The notes under the pieces: generated by a model
The model's input: the letters and a program-made list of their open reading frames with translations, nothing else
What the model was told of the DNA's origin: nothing
Database searches by the model: none
Translations under genes and position numbers: made by a program
Assembly (NCBI GenBank): GCA_015501595.1
Contig: JADNRX010000194.1
Location: 1 to 64,000, forward strand
DNA: 64,000 nt
Origin: Hymenopellis radicata
Taxonomy: Eukaryota; Basidiomycota; Agaricomycetes; Agaricales; Physalacriaceae
Direction: 5' to 3'
Shown here: in pieces, positions 11,844-23,037 of the stretch
How positions within the stretch are numbered: position 1 is the stretch's first letter
How the letters are laid out: each line of letters opens with the position of its first letter

Positions 11844-12251
11844 ATGGCTGTCCTCCTGGCCGCGTCACTCACCTACTACGACGACAAAAAAGCCGTGCTC
11901 AAACACTGGAGCGACATCAATGCCCGGAATACCACACCACCATCAGCAATGATCTGACCGCCCTCTGCTTGCCTGGTGTTAAAAAGAAACATAAATGGAT
12001 AGACGCGGATGGTGTCGTGTCTCTGTGGTGGCTAGGGCGCAATTCGGACGGTGATGTCCGTTCGCGTCTCTTTTCAGTCATGTTATTCAAAGAGCTTCTA
12101 GGTCGGTCCAAAATTGCATCTCGGCTTGGAGCGACTCAAGAAGTACGTGAATCCCAAGGAGGGCTCGGAAGAGTTGCAGATGCTGTTGCTTTGTAAGATG
12201 TGCGTGCATTCTGTTATCTCGGCGTTCATTCACGTTCAACGGAGGAAATAG
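11844..12251 (+). pseudogene. Gene B, left copy: frameshifted
   Basis: Begins ATGGCTGTC at 11844 (MAVLLAASLTYYDDKKAVLK), as in the right arm. At about 11,933 the left copy reads TGCCCGG where the right copy has TGCCCCGG. The missing C shifts the frame and produces an early stop. Downstream sequence continues in the expected frame (TISNDLTALCLPGVKKKHKW), then an intron (donor GTCCGTTCG, weaker than the right-arm GTGCGTTCG) and the second exon GLERLKKYVNPKEGSEELQM ending HVQRRK. The lesion could be a sequencing error, but the right copy lacks it. Confidence 0.55.
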
Positions 12252-12518
12252 AAAGTCGATATCGATCTTGGAGCAGTTCGTTAATAATGCTATCTCCTCT
12301 CTCAACGCGTCGATATTCACACTTTCACAGAAGTAACAAGTCCGCTCCCAGTTTCGTGCCACCAACACGCGAAAAGGTACGTGTTCTTCGCGTGCAAACC
12401 TCGTGTAGAGGACCTCAAGAAGCACTAGCATCCGTCAACGTCTCCACGGTCCCACTCTTCATCTAAATCATCACCATCGCTCAAAGCCCATCTGAATTCT
12501 ATTATACTGAATAGCAAC

Positions 12519-12886
12519 ATGTCAGGGGACTCCGACAAACGAGAAGAGGGCGAAATCACCGCCACTCCTCCACCACCTCCAAAGCGACGACGCGCCCTCG
12601 CCATGGAGGTCGGAAATGACTTTGCCCTGCCCACAACTACTAAACAGGAGTCGGGTTCGTGGTTTCTTCGTCGCTCGACACCGTGTATTCATAAACGTCG
12701 GGTCTAGCTCTGCTAGCGCGCATTCACGAGTTGGAAGCCGAACTCGCTGCTGAGCGCCGCAAACGTAGAGACTGCGAACGTGCGCTCGAAGACATCCGCC
12801 GGGAATGCCGACATCCGTTTGTCGTTCCCGCAATATTCGATGCTGTCCTGGCTGTCTCGAAGCTCACGAACCAGCTTCAAAAGTGA
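12519..12886 (+). CDS. Gene D, left copy: small acidic/basic coiled-coil protein
   Basis: Two exons. The first gives MSGDSDKREEGEITATPPPP, a basic patch PKRRRALAMEVGNDFALP, and ends in KQESG. An intron from GTTCGTGG to CGGGTCTAG follows. The second exon reads IHELEAELAAERRKRRDCER..LEDIRRECRHPFVVPAIFDA and ends KLTNQLQK. Residues ~55-85 form a clear coiled coil; PKRRR is a possible nuclear signal. There is no basic-region zipper pattern or homeodomain. The right-arm copy (24,307-24,674) is also open. A decayed third relative (D') lies in each arm next to the F-box gene. Confidence 0.65.
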
Positions 12887-13389
12887 CTGTCAATTCCGCT
12901 GTCGGCTTCACCGACATGACCACGAAATGCGGCCTTGGGCCGTAAACATGCAAAGGACCAGGAAACAGGTCGGGGATTGACATCACCCTCTTTGTCCACT
13001 GACTCGGGGGACTTTCCATGCACACCTACTATAGTGTAGTGTATTCCGATTCAATTCAGAGGCCACTTATTCTACCGGACAAGCGGTCCAATTGAATGTA
13101 TGCTCGCTGAACACTTTTTGTTTCTTGTGGATTACTTGAAACCTCGAATCATGCTGAAGTTGTATTTACAGTCAAAGGAGAAGACGGCAGATTGGCTTAG
13201 CTGCATGGTCCGTCAATCAGCTGGACCTTGAGAGTTCTTTTTGCTCCCTAGACTCGTTTGCGGCAGACAAGTGACCACGCCAGACGCATGCAGTGGCTCG
13301 CGAGTCACCGCTGACATGAGCAAGATCAGGCGCTAGCACCATGGACTTTGAAAGATTACATTTCTCATCTCTCATAGTTGTCTCCGCGG

Positions 13390-14125
13390 CGCTCTCGTCT
13401 TCCGCATAGGAGCGTCGACGTCTCCGTCTGTGCAGTGCGCACCCGTTTACTACCTGTCCAGTGTTGTGATTCTTCTTGGACGCGTCCCTTATGCCAATTC
13501 GTACCGGTATGAAAGCTCTCAGTGAGCTCCCACGTTCTCGAAACCTGCGCTGAAGTCCACCATCCCCGTTTGCTTTCCGAGGACGCTTGTCCTAGCGGAA
13601 TAGCGCCTCATCATTGAGATGTCAAGATTGCTGCTCTTTTTAGTTGACTTGAATTGTCACTCCAGGATACAAGGCAGTCTTTGATGTGAGTGTGATTTTC
13701 TTTGAATGCAGTTTGTCGAAACATCAGAGGTTATACCAGCGGCCTTACATTCTTGATTTCGAGGCCACTTGTCCTATCGGCACGACGCCTCATGACTGTA
13801 TCCCGGTGAACTTGTTTTTGGTTTGTGCGGACATGACTGAAGACTCAATCAAGCCGGATGGACTTGAGTCCTCGAATGTAGTAGTCTCTCGCACAGGAAT
13901 GTCGAGGAGGCCAGACTTACTCTTCAATTTCGAGGCCACTTGTCCCATCGGAACAGTGCCTTTCCTCAATCGTGGCGGCCGGATATCACGCGCTATTTTT
14001 GTCGGAGTGAAGACAAGTGGTGGATTGGCATGACCATTTTTGTCTTGGTCTGGCTTGATTGGAGACTTTTCGCCACTGGGCGGTCCGCTATCAGTGCTGG
14101 GTATCGCCCCTCAATGCAGCGAATC
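13390..14125 (+). repeat. Inner hairpin-repeat block, left arm
   Basis: A shorter direct repeat of the 9.48-10.69 kb block. It starts with the same GCGGCG..CTCTCGTCTTCC phrase, has the AGCTCTCAGTGAGCT palindrome at 13,517, hairpins at about 13579 (type 1), 13761 (type 2) and 13932 (type 1), and ends with the same TCAATGCAGCGAA phrase. Two more divergent hairpins sit outside it at about 13059 and 14199. The two blocks bracket genes A, B and D within the arm. Confidence 0.85.
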
Positions 14126-14419
14126 CCCCGTGTGTCTTTTTTGAGGCCTGACTCTGCATGGGACTGATTCTGGCAGATAGTGCGACAGAAGAGATCCAAG
14201 GCGACTTGTCCTGCCGGATACAGCGCCTCAATGGGACCAGCCGCACAGGTACCGCCTTTTTTGTCCTCTGACTTTGGACTTTGAAGTATGTGTGAATAGT
14301 AAGACGTCTTCAATTGGCCTTCTTTTTGTTTCTTGCAGACCCCGCACTAGTACGCTGAAGTCGAAAGAAGGCGGATTCAAGTCGGCTTAGCCGCGTGTTT
14401 CAACTCAGGATTCTGACCA

Positions 14420-14830
14420 GTGTTCGTCGCGTGCAAACCGCATTTAAAAGACCCCAAGAAGCATTGCACCCTGACTCAGAATCATCAATACTGAAGTCCA
14501 TCTAGACTCTACTCCATGACACAACGTGACAGACCACTCTGATAAACGAGAAGACGGCAAAATCCCCCGCTTTCTTCGTCGGTCTACACACTGTATTCAT
14601 AAATGTCCAATCTAACCCTTCAAGCGTGCATTATCGAGTTGTTGAAGCCGAGCTCGCTGCTGAGCGTTGCAAACGCGCAGACTGCGAGCGCGCGCTTGAA
14701 ATGCCGACATCCGTTCGTCGTCCCCGCAATCTGACTGTCTCGAAGCTCACGAACAAGCGTCAAAAGTGACAGTTAATGTTGTCGTCTTCACCGACATGAC
14801 GACAAAATGCGGCCTCGGGCGTAGACATGC
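14420..14830 (+). pseudogene. Gene D', decayed copy of gene D and its flanks (left)
   Basis: Aligns by eye with 12,380-12,950: upstream CGCGTGCAAACC..AAGA(C)CCCAAGAAGCA, then GATAAACGAGAAGACGGCAAAATC (gene D start region without its ATG context), then the second-exon phrases GAGTTGTTGAAGCCGAGCTCGCTGCTGAGCG and AAGCTCACGAACAAGCGTCAAAAGTGA, then the same CTTCACCGACATGACGAC tail. The middle of both exons is deleted and the start is lost. It shows that a ~2 kb segment was tandemly duplicated before the whole arm was inverted and copied. Confidence 0.7.
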
Positions 14831-14965
14831 ATGCAACGAGCCAGACGCATTGAAGGATGGACCTTCTGTCCAAGTCAATATTCGCGAGGCCGGTCAAGGT
14901 CTTTGGAAGGATTCTGTTACGAAAAAGAGGTAAACAAACGTTGTACACATGGACATACAAGATTA

Positions 14966-16087
14966 TCATACCCGATTGGAATTGAACGTGGGTAGATTGA
15001 AAAATGGAGGACGTTCACGCAGGGCCTCTATCTTCTTGCCCCACTTTGAGGCTGCAGGTAGAACGGAGGGTATAGATACTTCCTCAAGCGACAATGATGT
15101 TACTTGGGAGAGTATCTGGAGCATGGCATCACAGAAGATTGGCTGCATAGCGCCTTCGAAGGAGATGATGCGCAATTGATCATTGGCGCTCAAGTCTAAT
15201 AATGTCGGAGCGACATCTAGAAACCCCGTTAGTATGACTATGGAGAAACAGAGACGATTGCGAGGCATACCTGGATTATTCCATCCGGGATAGAACGGTC
15301 CCGATGTCGGATGTAGAACGAGCTCGCAGAGATGAGAGCCAGCGCCTTGCAATAACCTGCGTACCGATTTCGTAGCTCTAAAGCCCGTCCCACCAAGCTT
15401 CAAGTACTCCAGCGGTATATCCACCCCGTCCGGAGTACCCGATATCCATTCCATGACCGACTCGATTACACTCACGCGCGGCCCGACAAGCGTGAACCGG
15501 CGGAGCGTCATGGGCACCCCTCGACCATGAAGCGCTGCGTCGGAGGGGAGCGCGTTCATGTTGGTGATCATTGTGAGGTAGATGAAGGTCAGGTCCTCCA
15601 AGACGGGGAACAGGGATATGACATCGGCCAGCTGGGCTAAATCCGAAAGCTTGGAGTGGTGCAGCTCGAGCGCGGTTACGCCTTGATAAGGACGTAGGGA
15701 CTCGCGCGCAATGGGCTTGCGCGTAGACCAGTCTATATTATTCAGACAGAGCTTGCACAGGTGTGGGAGCTTGGCGGTGACAGGCGCGAGCTGATCTAGG
15801 ATCTCGCAGTCTATGTGGCCTGTGTCCGGCTGCTGTTTCCTTTGGATTACCAGTGCCCGTACAAATTCCGGTAGGGTGGCCTTTGGTGAGGCGAAGAGAT
15901 CTACGAATCTCAAGGCGGTTTCGGGGCGGATAGTCACAGTGCCAAAGAGCATGCGCCGGCTGATGATGTGCCACGGGATGTTGATGAGGGAAACGGAAGC
16001 GAGGGTGCCGACGTCGAGGTTGAGAGAGTCCGGCTTGGTGGCATCTAGAATAGCTTCTATAATCTCGGGAGGGAGTTCGGAGGCCAT
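14966..16087 (-). CDS. F-box protein with LRR-like body, left copy
   Basis: ATG 16087 opens an F-box-like N-terminus: MASELPPEIIEAILDATKPD..LASVSLINIPWHIISRRMLF. Such a segment would bind Skp1 in an SCF ubiquitin ligase. The rest has irregular leucine-rich blocks (LCLNNIDW, ALELHHSKLSDLAQLADVIS, LTSLSLEEVSIPSV) for substrate binding. One 54-base in-frame intron lies near 15,218-15,271 (donor GTATGCC, acceptor TTTCTAG). The mature protein is about 355 residues. The frame is unbroken. F-box proteins are greatly expanded in Agaricomycetes; the target is unknown. It sits at the inner end of the arm, reading outward. Confidence 0.85.
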   Translation of the reverse strand: MASELPPEIIEAILDATKPDSLNLDVGTLASVSLINIPWHIISRRMLFGTVTIRPETALRFVDLFASPKATLPEFVRALVIQRKQQPDTGHIDCEILDQLAPVTAKLPHLCKLCLNNIDWSTRKPIARESLRPYQGVTALELHHSKLSDLAQLADVISLFPVLEDLTFIYLTMITNMNALPSDAALHGRGVPMTLRRFTLVGPRVSVIESVMEWISGTPDGVDIPLEYLKLGGTGFRATKSVRRLLQGAGSHLCELVLHPTSGPFYPGWNNPGMPRNRLCFSIVILTGFLDVAPTLLDLSANDQLRIISFEGAMQPIFCDAMLQILSQVTSLSLEEVSIPSVLPAASKWGKKIEALRERPPFFNLPTFNSNRV

Positions 16088-16090
16088 TAT

Positions 16091-17105
16091 GGTTATGGTT
16101 GTCGATGAGAGTAATTTATAAGGAGTGCACAGCTGAGCGCGGTCAGGGCGCGGTTAATAACTCCGCGCCGATCATACCGGAAATAGGAACTGTCGCTGTG
16201 AAAGACGCAACCAGGACGCAGCTACTATACTCCTCAGACAATACAAACTGTACACGCCGCAGCGAAGGTTAAGCCCATGCTCAGTGAACTTTCCATTAGG
16301 AAAGGTTGATTGCGAATGATAGGGCTATCAAATAATCAATGAAACTCAACCCTCCCAATGCTGTTGACAGATGTTGCACTGGACTGAATGCCATGGGTGC
16401 TTGGTCTCTTCTTGCTAAGTACTGTGGATTATGTTGGGTACTCGGTCCTGCGTCAGTATCGCGTCCCAGCGCAGCGTCGAACTCGTTGTATGGGCTACAC
16501 GTCGGCCTCGTCCTACTGACCGTCGGCGCTGTGTCAATCGCGTTCCAAGTCCAGTAGATATCGTCGTCCTTATTCAGGTCCTCGACCCGTCGTTGTCGTC
16601 CTCATGTGCCGATTGAAACCAGCTCGCGGCAAGGCGCGCGCTGCAATTTGGACTTGGATGGATTTTCATGCTGGAGACGATGGACGTCCGGAAAGCATTG
16701 GCGAGGAGTTACCATCCGGACTTCTATTCCGCATATTATTGTAAGTGCCTGCTCCCCCCCCCCCCACATCGACCAGGTCGTTCTTCGATCTGAAATGTGT
16801 TCCGAAGAATGTCGACAAACAACGCACATACATGATTCTCGCTGAGTCCCCTGAGACCAGCTTGTCGGAAGCAATAGGCGGGTTCGTCAAGGACGCGCAC
16901 GACGGCGCGGCCAGTACACATGACGTTTCCCGGCGGCGTGTCCTAAATGTCGGGCATCGAGAGGTGTGAGATAGACAACATAACAGTCTTCATACGAGCC
17001 ATCTGATCGGCGGCCTTACAAACTCTGTTGTTACTTTCTAAATACACCTGTGTGTTACACGCAGTCAACGTTGCTGCGAGATTCCTGTGTGATGGTAAGT
17101 GTAAT
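16091..17105. other. Spacer, no gene recognised
   Basis: Runs from the left F-box start to the DUF6534 stop. It contains an A/T-rich TTATAAATTA-like motif about 30 bases upstream of the F-box ATG (16,108-16,118) and a run of 13 C residues near 16,755. Short frames at 16.3-16.9 kb on both strands have no recognisable content. Confidence 0.4.
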
Positions 17106-18592
17106 TCAAGAAAGAAAGTCACGACCTACACCCACGGTCTTCATCTCGACACGGTCATCAGTGTTTCGGTCACTGAAGGCTTCCCTTGTAATCGAAACAA
17201 CGGGGCGCCCGATGGTAGGGTGCCTCCTCCCATCGGAGGCTACCTCGTCACGCCAGACGATACTCGGAAATGACACCATGTCTGCAGAGGACGTATATGT
17301 CGCGCGTCCGCCCACAATTCGGAGACGGGAGTTCAGAACCACGAAGATCATGTTGGCGTAAAGTTTTGGGATCAAGAGGGCGGTGCCTGCTTGGAACATA
17401 GTCCCTGGCAATGCGAAGAACAGAACGAGAGCGGTAATATTTACAAGAGCTACAAAAGCGTCGTATGTGATCAGCGTGCGAGAATCTGTTATGGGATACT
17501 ACAACGCACCGGTTACGCTTCCAGTCTCGATAGTCAGACGAATTAGCTTTGAGATCAGGGCATGTGTGTGGCGGAACCCAGTATCACTTTGTAAGAGCTG
17601 GAATCACATCAGAAATGTTCAGTACGGACCGGAGAGGACAGACCTACATAGTACGTCATGCAGGTGGCAATGAGGGTGTCACTCAAGGCAGCACCACCAC
17701 ACCAGACCTTTGCGAACAAGTTAGCTGAGATACGGAGATTTCTTGGCAAGTGCGTACTCCGACTGCAGTAGTGAGCCTTCGGTTGTTAACTCGAGTAAGA
17801 TTGCCGGCTGAAATGATTGAGCACAGGGATGTGTTGATTCGAAAGATGATCTCCACCTTCAAAGGTAAAAGCCCCAGCTACGAAGCCAGCGATAGAGCTT
17901 GTCAATGAAATCTGAGCAAGTTAGATGATGTCCATGCAGGCACAGTAGATATCACTTACGGCCAAGATTACCACAGGAAATGCCCGTCTTTTTGTAAACG
18001 TGTAGATACGATATGCATAGAATGTTTGACCGACAAATGCAACTGAAAGACCTATTAGCATTGAAGAATCTTCTGGATAGGAGTGAGCACATACCTAGTC
18101 CGCTTAATGTAGGGATAGAGAACCACTCGAAGTGGATGTCTGTAATTGCCTGTACATCGCCGAAACCGGATCCAAACATCGCAAAAGCGTCATGCATAAT
18201 AAGAACAGTCTGCACGAATTCCATAATATAGATGCCGTAGGCAAGACATTTGTTGAACAGCCGATCCTCTGGGAATGCCTCGTAATACAGGTCTGCGAAT
18301 TTTGTATCAGTGGCGCTGCGGAGAACTAGCCGGATGTGTGGCAAGGGAAAACCGCACAGAGTTGAACAGTGAGAGTACCAAAGAGACAGGCATTCATGAG
18401 AAAACCAATTATCTAAGTCACAGAAGGTTCGAAGAGACGTTCCAAAGCAGTTACAAGAATGCTTGCCATAGGTCCGGACCTATCAGCACACATTGAACAA
18501 CCCCTTGAGAACAACAGCAAAACAACTCACAGCGTCGCGATCTGCAGACCTGGAGGCAGAGATTCGACTGGGATCATCGTCTTCAAGGACAT
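17106..18592 (-). CDS. DUF6534 seven-helix-type integral membrane protein
   Basis: Assembled from about eight exons. ATG 18592 gives MSLKTMIPVESLPPGLQ. Next come IIGFLMNACLFGTLTVQLYL, YYEAFPEDRLFNKCLAYGIY, and the family hallmarks TVLIMHDAFAMFGSGFGDV and HFEWFSIPTLSGL. Then follow SVAFVGQTFYAYRIYTFTKR, ISLTSSIAGFVAGAF, WCGGAALSDTLIATCMTYY and ALVNITALVLFFALPGTMFQ, ending in LYANMIFVVLNSRLRIVGGR and a polar tail. This order of hydrophobic helices matches the DUF6534 family, very abundant in Agaricomycetes and of unknown function. No break was seen. It is the only intact gene in the spacer of the inverted duplication. Confidence 0.85.
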
Positions 18593-19308
18593 GGGTAGAG
18601 GACAACAGGCAGAACAGTTCTTAAGATATAGCACACATCCTGCTGATGCATCGGGGCATCGGTCACCCCGATCAACAGTAAAGCGTGGTTGAGAGGGGGA
18701 ATCATGAAGCTGATGAACAATGAGGTAGACATCCCGTGCTTGCCTGAGTACGTCCAATAGACGGACCGCCAAACGCCCAAGCACCCCACAGCTACTGACG
18801 ATCCTTCCACACTCCCCGGACACGTCCAACACGGCAACACGTTCAGCTAACCTATGCCCTTTGAATCAGTATTTGCCGGTAGACGCGGGAGGATGCAACC
18901 GCCGGACCTTAAAATGCTGAGATCAAGATCATACAAGAAGAGGATGTGTTCTGTGTTAATATCAATCGTACGGCAGTGCTGTTCATGGCGGTCGAAAGGA
19001 ACCGACCAGCGACCGATCAATGTCCCTTTTTCCGTCACGTGAAAACCATGTGACGAGTTCGCGGCTGTTCGAAATTCGACAGAGTGTCTGCGAGAAACAC
19101 TGTTTCCTTCCTCTTGTAGATTCTGATCACCTTCATCTAGTTCGTGTTTAGATCTTTGCAAGTGGATCAGTGTTGACGGTAGCACAGGACCTGAGAAGAT
19201 GCGACTCGGAGACTCGGACTCGGACTCGGACAGACCTCAGTCAACATAGTTCAGTACATAGTATTGATCTCGATATCATACGAGAACCAAGGATCCTCTA
19301 CGATGATA
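18593..19308. other. Intergenic, nothing recognised
   Basis: Upstream of the DUF6534 gene. It holds an E-box-like CACGTG near 19,036 and a short CGGACT microsatellite at about 19,205-19,230. The 112-codon minus frame at 18,847-19,185 has no domain. Confidence 0.35.
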
Positions 19309-20787
19309 CTATCACCCGCATTGATGTGGTTGCTGGACCGTCTGATACACGAGTAGCGCCGGTCGTGAGATGTGGATGACATCCTAACGAGAGATGAATC
19401 AGATTTGCTTAGACATGACACGAAGAAGAGGTTACCTTTTCCAAATCGATCTTGGCGTCTGCGCCCATACGTGTCTCCCGGATGAGATTGACGATGTATT
19501 TCTCGCCTTCGTCGCGGGATAGGTTGAGACGGTCGGAGAGTTCACTGGAGGATGTTGGTTAAGAGGAGAACTGGTTATAAAGGACGCACCCAATGTCAAT
19601 CTTTTGGTGGATACGGCAGTACGCCTCACTGATGAGGTACCGCGCGTTATCCAAAAACTCCTCACGGAAGTTTTGAATGAAAAAGTCATCACCAACGACA
19701 ACCTCAGCCTTGCAAGCTCTTTCTGCGCACTCTCAAAGTCAAACTCGACATAGAGCTCCTTCAAGAAATTCGTGACAGGATCAGAGTACTGATACTCCTC
19801 CATCTGAATAATCTTGACGACTTCTCGAACAGCATGCCGTACGCGCGAAGACGAGCCCGAGACGGATGCTTTCCTTGACAGAATAGCAGCTGCGGTAAGG
19901 TAGCGCAATATCCACGGGCATGCCGTTTGGATGGTGTTGAGGTAAATCGGGGAGAGGAATGTCTCGAGGAGGAGAGTGCGGCCCTGGGGGTGGTTGAAGT
20001 AGACGAACAGAGACCAGTGGACGAGCCATGTTCGCGAGTGCAGCTGCTTTAGCGCGGGTTCGGGGGCGGACGTGGATCTGGAAGGGGAGAGGAGGGGGAC
20101 GGGCGATCGCGAGTCGATGAGTCGCGCAGACTGTTGAGCTCCTCTAATGCGATGTCCTAGCGCCCGACTAGGATATTTGAGGCGAGCTTTCCCCAGTGCG
20201 CTGGAATGTTGAGATCGTTGTCCGTAGACAAGACACGAAAGTGGTACAGATAATCTGCTGCACCACTATAAGTTCCGTATGAGTATTGGAATTTTCCGAA
20301 TGTGCAAAGCCCAGTGATGTGCTCTAGAGTAACCTGATGAAACATCAATATAAAAACACGAAAATAAAAGCGACACGCACGTTGTAATTGTCTTTGAGAT
20401 ACTGCAGATTTTGGTTCTTGTCCTGGCACAGGGCTTGCGCCACATCCGGATTTTCGATGGCATCTAAAACCGCCTGCGCGAGGCTGCGCCTCATTCTGCA
20501 ACCGCTGATGCAAATTCTACGCATTCCCTTTAGCGTTTCCGTTTCAAAAATCCAACAAACATCGCACCTGCCGGAACCTGCTCATTCGGATATACCTTTT
20601 CGAAAAAAGACACCGCATAGTCGCATAGTCGAACATATTCGTGCCTTTTGCCAGTTCATACTGGGCAACTTGGATCTCGTGGGCGGAGTACAGGTCGGAT
20701 TCAGAGAGATGCGCAAGGAGGGGGAAGGCCAGATGGCGGTCGGTCCAGGTGCCCGATTATCTTGTTGGATAGGTCGTATTCTGCCAT
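19309..20787 (-). pseudogene. eIF3 subunit e (INT6) pseudogene, truncated
   Basis: eIF3e belongs to the translation-initiation complex eIF3. Recognisable parts from ATG 20787 ([16 protein letters not shown]) onward are [53 protein letters not shown], the WLVHWSLFVYFNHPQGRTLL block, RYLTAAAILSRK, DPVTNFLKELYVEFDFESAQ, and [20 protein letters not shown]. Lesions are a GACC tandem duplication near 20,740, an 8-base duplication at 20,614-20,629, TAG at 20,157 where Trp is expected after LVGR, and a one-base loss near 19,712. The 3' end stops after VYQTV, with the conserved remainder missing. Introns are retained, so it arose by DNA duplication. A working copy is presumably elsewhere. Confidence 0.88.
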
Positions 20788-20958
20788 GCTCGTTGTCGTC
20801 GGCGATGATGAGCAGAGTCAATTTTCGAACACAGCCACCTGGTGGAGATGGACGAATGTGGAAGGGAGATAAGATAAGTCAGTGAGTCTCCCACGGGCAC
20901 GTGCCTGAATCATGCTAAAGAATCACCTTCAACTTGTTCTTCACCAGCGACCACCACA

Positions 20959-22085
20959 ATGGCCGCCTCCGAACTCCCTCCCGAAATTATAGAAGCTATA
21001 CTAGATGCCACCAAGCCAGACTCTCTCAACCTCGACGTCGGCACCCTCGCTTCCGTTTCCCTCATCAACATCCCGTGGCACATCATCAGCCGGCGCATGC
21101 TCTTTGGCACTGTGGCTATCCTCCCGAAACCGCCTTGGGATTCGTAGATCTCTTCGCCTCACCAAAGATCACCCTACCGGAATTTGTACGGACACTGGTA
21201 ATCCAGAGGAAACAGCATCGGGACATGGGCTACATAGACTGCGAGATCCTAGATCAGCTCGCGCCTGTCACCGCCAAGCTCCCACGCCTGCGCAAGCTCT
21301 GTCTGAATACTATAGACTGGACTACGCGCAAGCCCATTGCGCGCGAGTCTCTATGTCCTTATCAAGGCGTAACCGCGCTCGAGCTACACCACTCCAAGCT
21401 CTCGGATTTAGCCCAGCTGGTCGATGTCATATCCCTGTTCCCCCTCTTGGAGGATTTACACTTTATACATCTGAACATGATCACAGACATGAACGCACCC
21501 TCCGAGGTGGCGCTCCACGGTCGAGGGGTGCCCATGACGCTGCGACGGTTTACCCTTGTCGGGCACCGCGTGAGTGTAACCGAGTCTGTCATGGCATGGA
21601 TATCAGGTACACCGGAGGGGCTGGATATTCTGCTAGAATACTTGGAGCTTCATGGGCGGGGATTTATAGCTACGAAGTCGCTAAGCAGGTTATTGCGGGG
21701 TGCTGGCTCTCATCTCCGCGAGCTCCTTTTAGATCCTAGATCGACGCCGTTCAGTCCTGCATGGAACAAATCAGGTATACCTTCCCATCTTCTTTGTTTC
21801 CTCATCGTCACCATGCTAATGGGGTGCCCAGATGTTGCTCCGGCAGTACTAGACTTGAGCGCCAACGACCAATTGCGCATCATCTCCTTCGAAGGCGCCA
21901 TGCAACCAATCTTCTGCGACGCCATGCTCCAGATACTCTCCCAAGTAACATCATTGTCGCTTGAGGAAGTATCTTTACCCCTCGTTCTACCTGCGGCCGC
22001 AAAGTCCTCAAAGTGGGGCGAGAAGCTAGAGGCATTGCGCGAACGTCCGTCCTTCGTCAATGTACTGAAGTTCAATACCAACTAA
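20959..22085 (+). pseudogene. F-box protein, right copy, frameshifted
   Basis: ATG 20959 starts MAASELPPEIIEAILDATKP as on the left. Near 21,122 this copy has ATCCTCCCGAAACC where the left has ATCCGCCCCGAAACC. Loss of one C in the C-run shifts the frame and stops the protein after ~62 residues. The remainder is fully open in the other frame (FVDLFASPKITLPEFVRTLV.. to FVNVLKFNTN), with the same intron (donor GTATACC, acceptor GTGCCCAG). If the missing C is a sequencing error, this is a working paralogue. Confidence 0.65.
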
Positions 22086-22289
22086 TCTGGTATGATATTT
22101 TTTATGTTCATGTGTACAACATCTGTTTACCCTCTTTCTGCAACAGGACCCGACAAAAGACCTTGACCGGCCTCGCGAATATTGACTTGGACAGAAGGTC
22201 CATCCTTCAATGCGTCTGGCTCGTTGCATGCATGTCTACGCCCGAGGCCGCATTTTGTCGTCATGTCGGTGAAGACGACAACATTAACT

Positions 22290-22720
22290 GTCACTTTTGA
22301 CGCTTGTTCGTGAGCTTCGAGACAGTCAGATTGCGGGGACGACGAACGGATGTCGGCATTTCAAGCGCGCGCTCGCAGTCTGCGCGTTTGCAACGCTCAG
22401 CAGCGAGCTCGGCTTCAACAACTCGATAATGCACGCTTGAAGGGCTAGATTGGACATTTATGAATACAGTGTGTAGACTGACGAAGAAAGCACGAACCCG
22501 ACGCCCTCTTTGTAGAAGGGCAACGTCATTTCCCACCTTCATGGCCAGAGGACGTCGTCGTCTTGGAGCTCAGGTAGTGGTGGTGGATTGGTGGGGGGAT
22601 TTTGCCCTCTTCTCGTTTATCAGAATGGTCTGTCACGTTGTGTCATGGAGTAGAGTCTAGATGGACTTCAGTATTGATGATTCTGAGTCAGGGTGCAATG
22701 CTTCTTGGGGTCTTTTAAAT
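22290..22720 (-). pseudogene. Gene D', decayed copy of gene D (right)
   Basis: Mirror of 14,420-14,830 with the same internal deletions. It retains the GTCAAAAGTGACAGTTAAT end, the TTGAAGCCGAGCTCGCTGCT phrase, and the TGATAAACGAGAAGAGGGCA start region without the original start codon. The two D' copies are very alike, so they decayed mostly before the arms were duplicated. Confidence 0.65.
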
Positions 22721-23037
22721 GCGGTTTGCACGCGACGAACACTGGTCAGAATCCTGAGTTGAAACACGCGGCTAAGCCGACTTGAATCCGCCTTCTTTCG
22801 ACTTCAGCGTACTAGTGCGGGGTCTGCAAGAAACAAAAAGAAGGCCAATCGAAGACGTCTTACTATTCACACATACTTCAAAGTCCAAAGTCAGAGGACA
22901 AAAAAAGGCGGTACCTGTGCGGCTGGTCCCATTGAGGCGCTGTATCCGGTAGGACAAGTCGCCTTGGATCTCTTCTGTCGCACTATCTGCCAGAATCAGT
23001 CCCATGCAGAGTCAGGCCTCAAAAAAGACACACGGGG

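Larger units (their letters stand above)
9010..16090. repeat. Left arm of a giant imperfect inverted duplication
   Basis: The whole interval recurs in reverse orientation at about 20,955-28,210. Matching landmarks, outer to inner, are: the GAAGTATTTA..CTTGCTATGTTCGCAAGCTGTCG end; the outer repeat block; gene A; gene B; gene D; the inner repeat block; D'; and the F-box gene up to its start codon. The arms differ by many substitutions and indels, so they are diverged copies and not identical sequence. No transposase or integrase was found in the arm. Outer and inner borders are accurate to a few tens of bases. Confidence 0.9.

Noticed and set aside
9695..14230. Reading the hairpin repeats as a CRISPR array
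   Set aside because: Spacing is ~170-180 bases, the linkers are themselves repeated, and the DNA is fungal.
19309..20787. eIF3e copy as a retrotransposed pseudogene
   Set aside because: Several introns are retained at normal positions.
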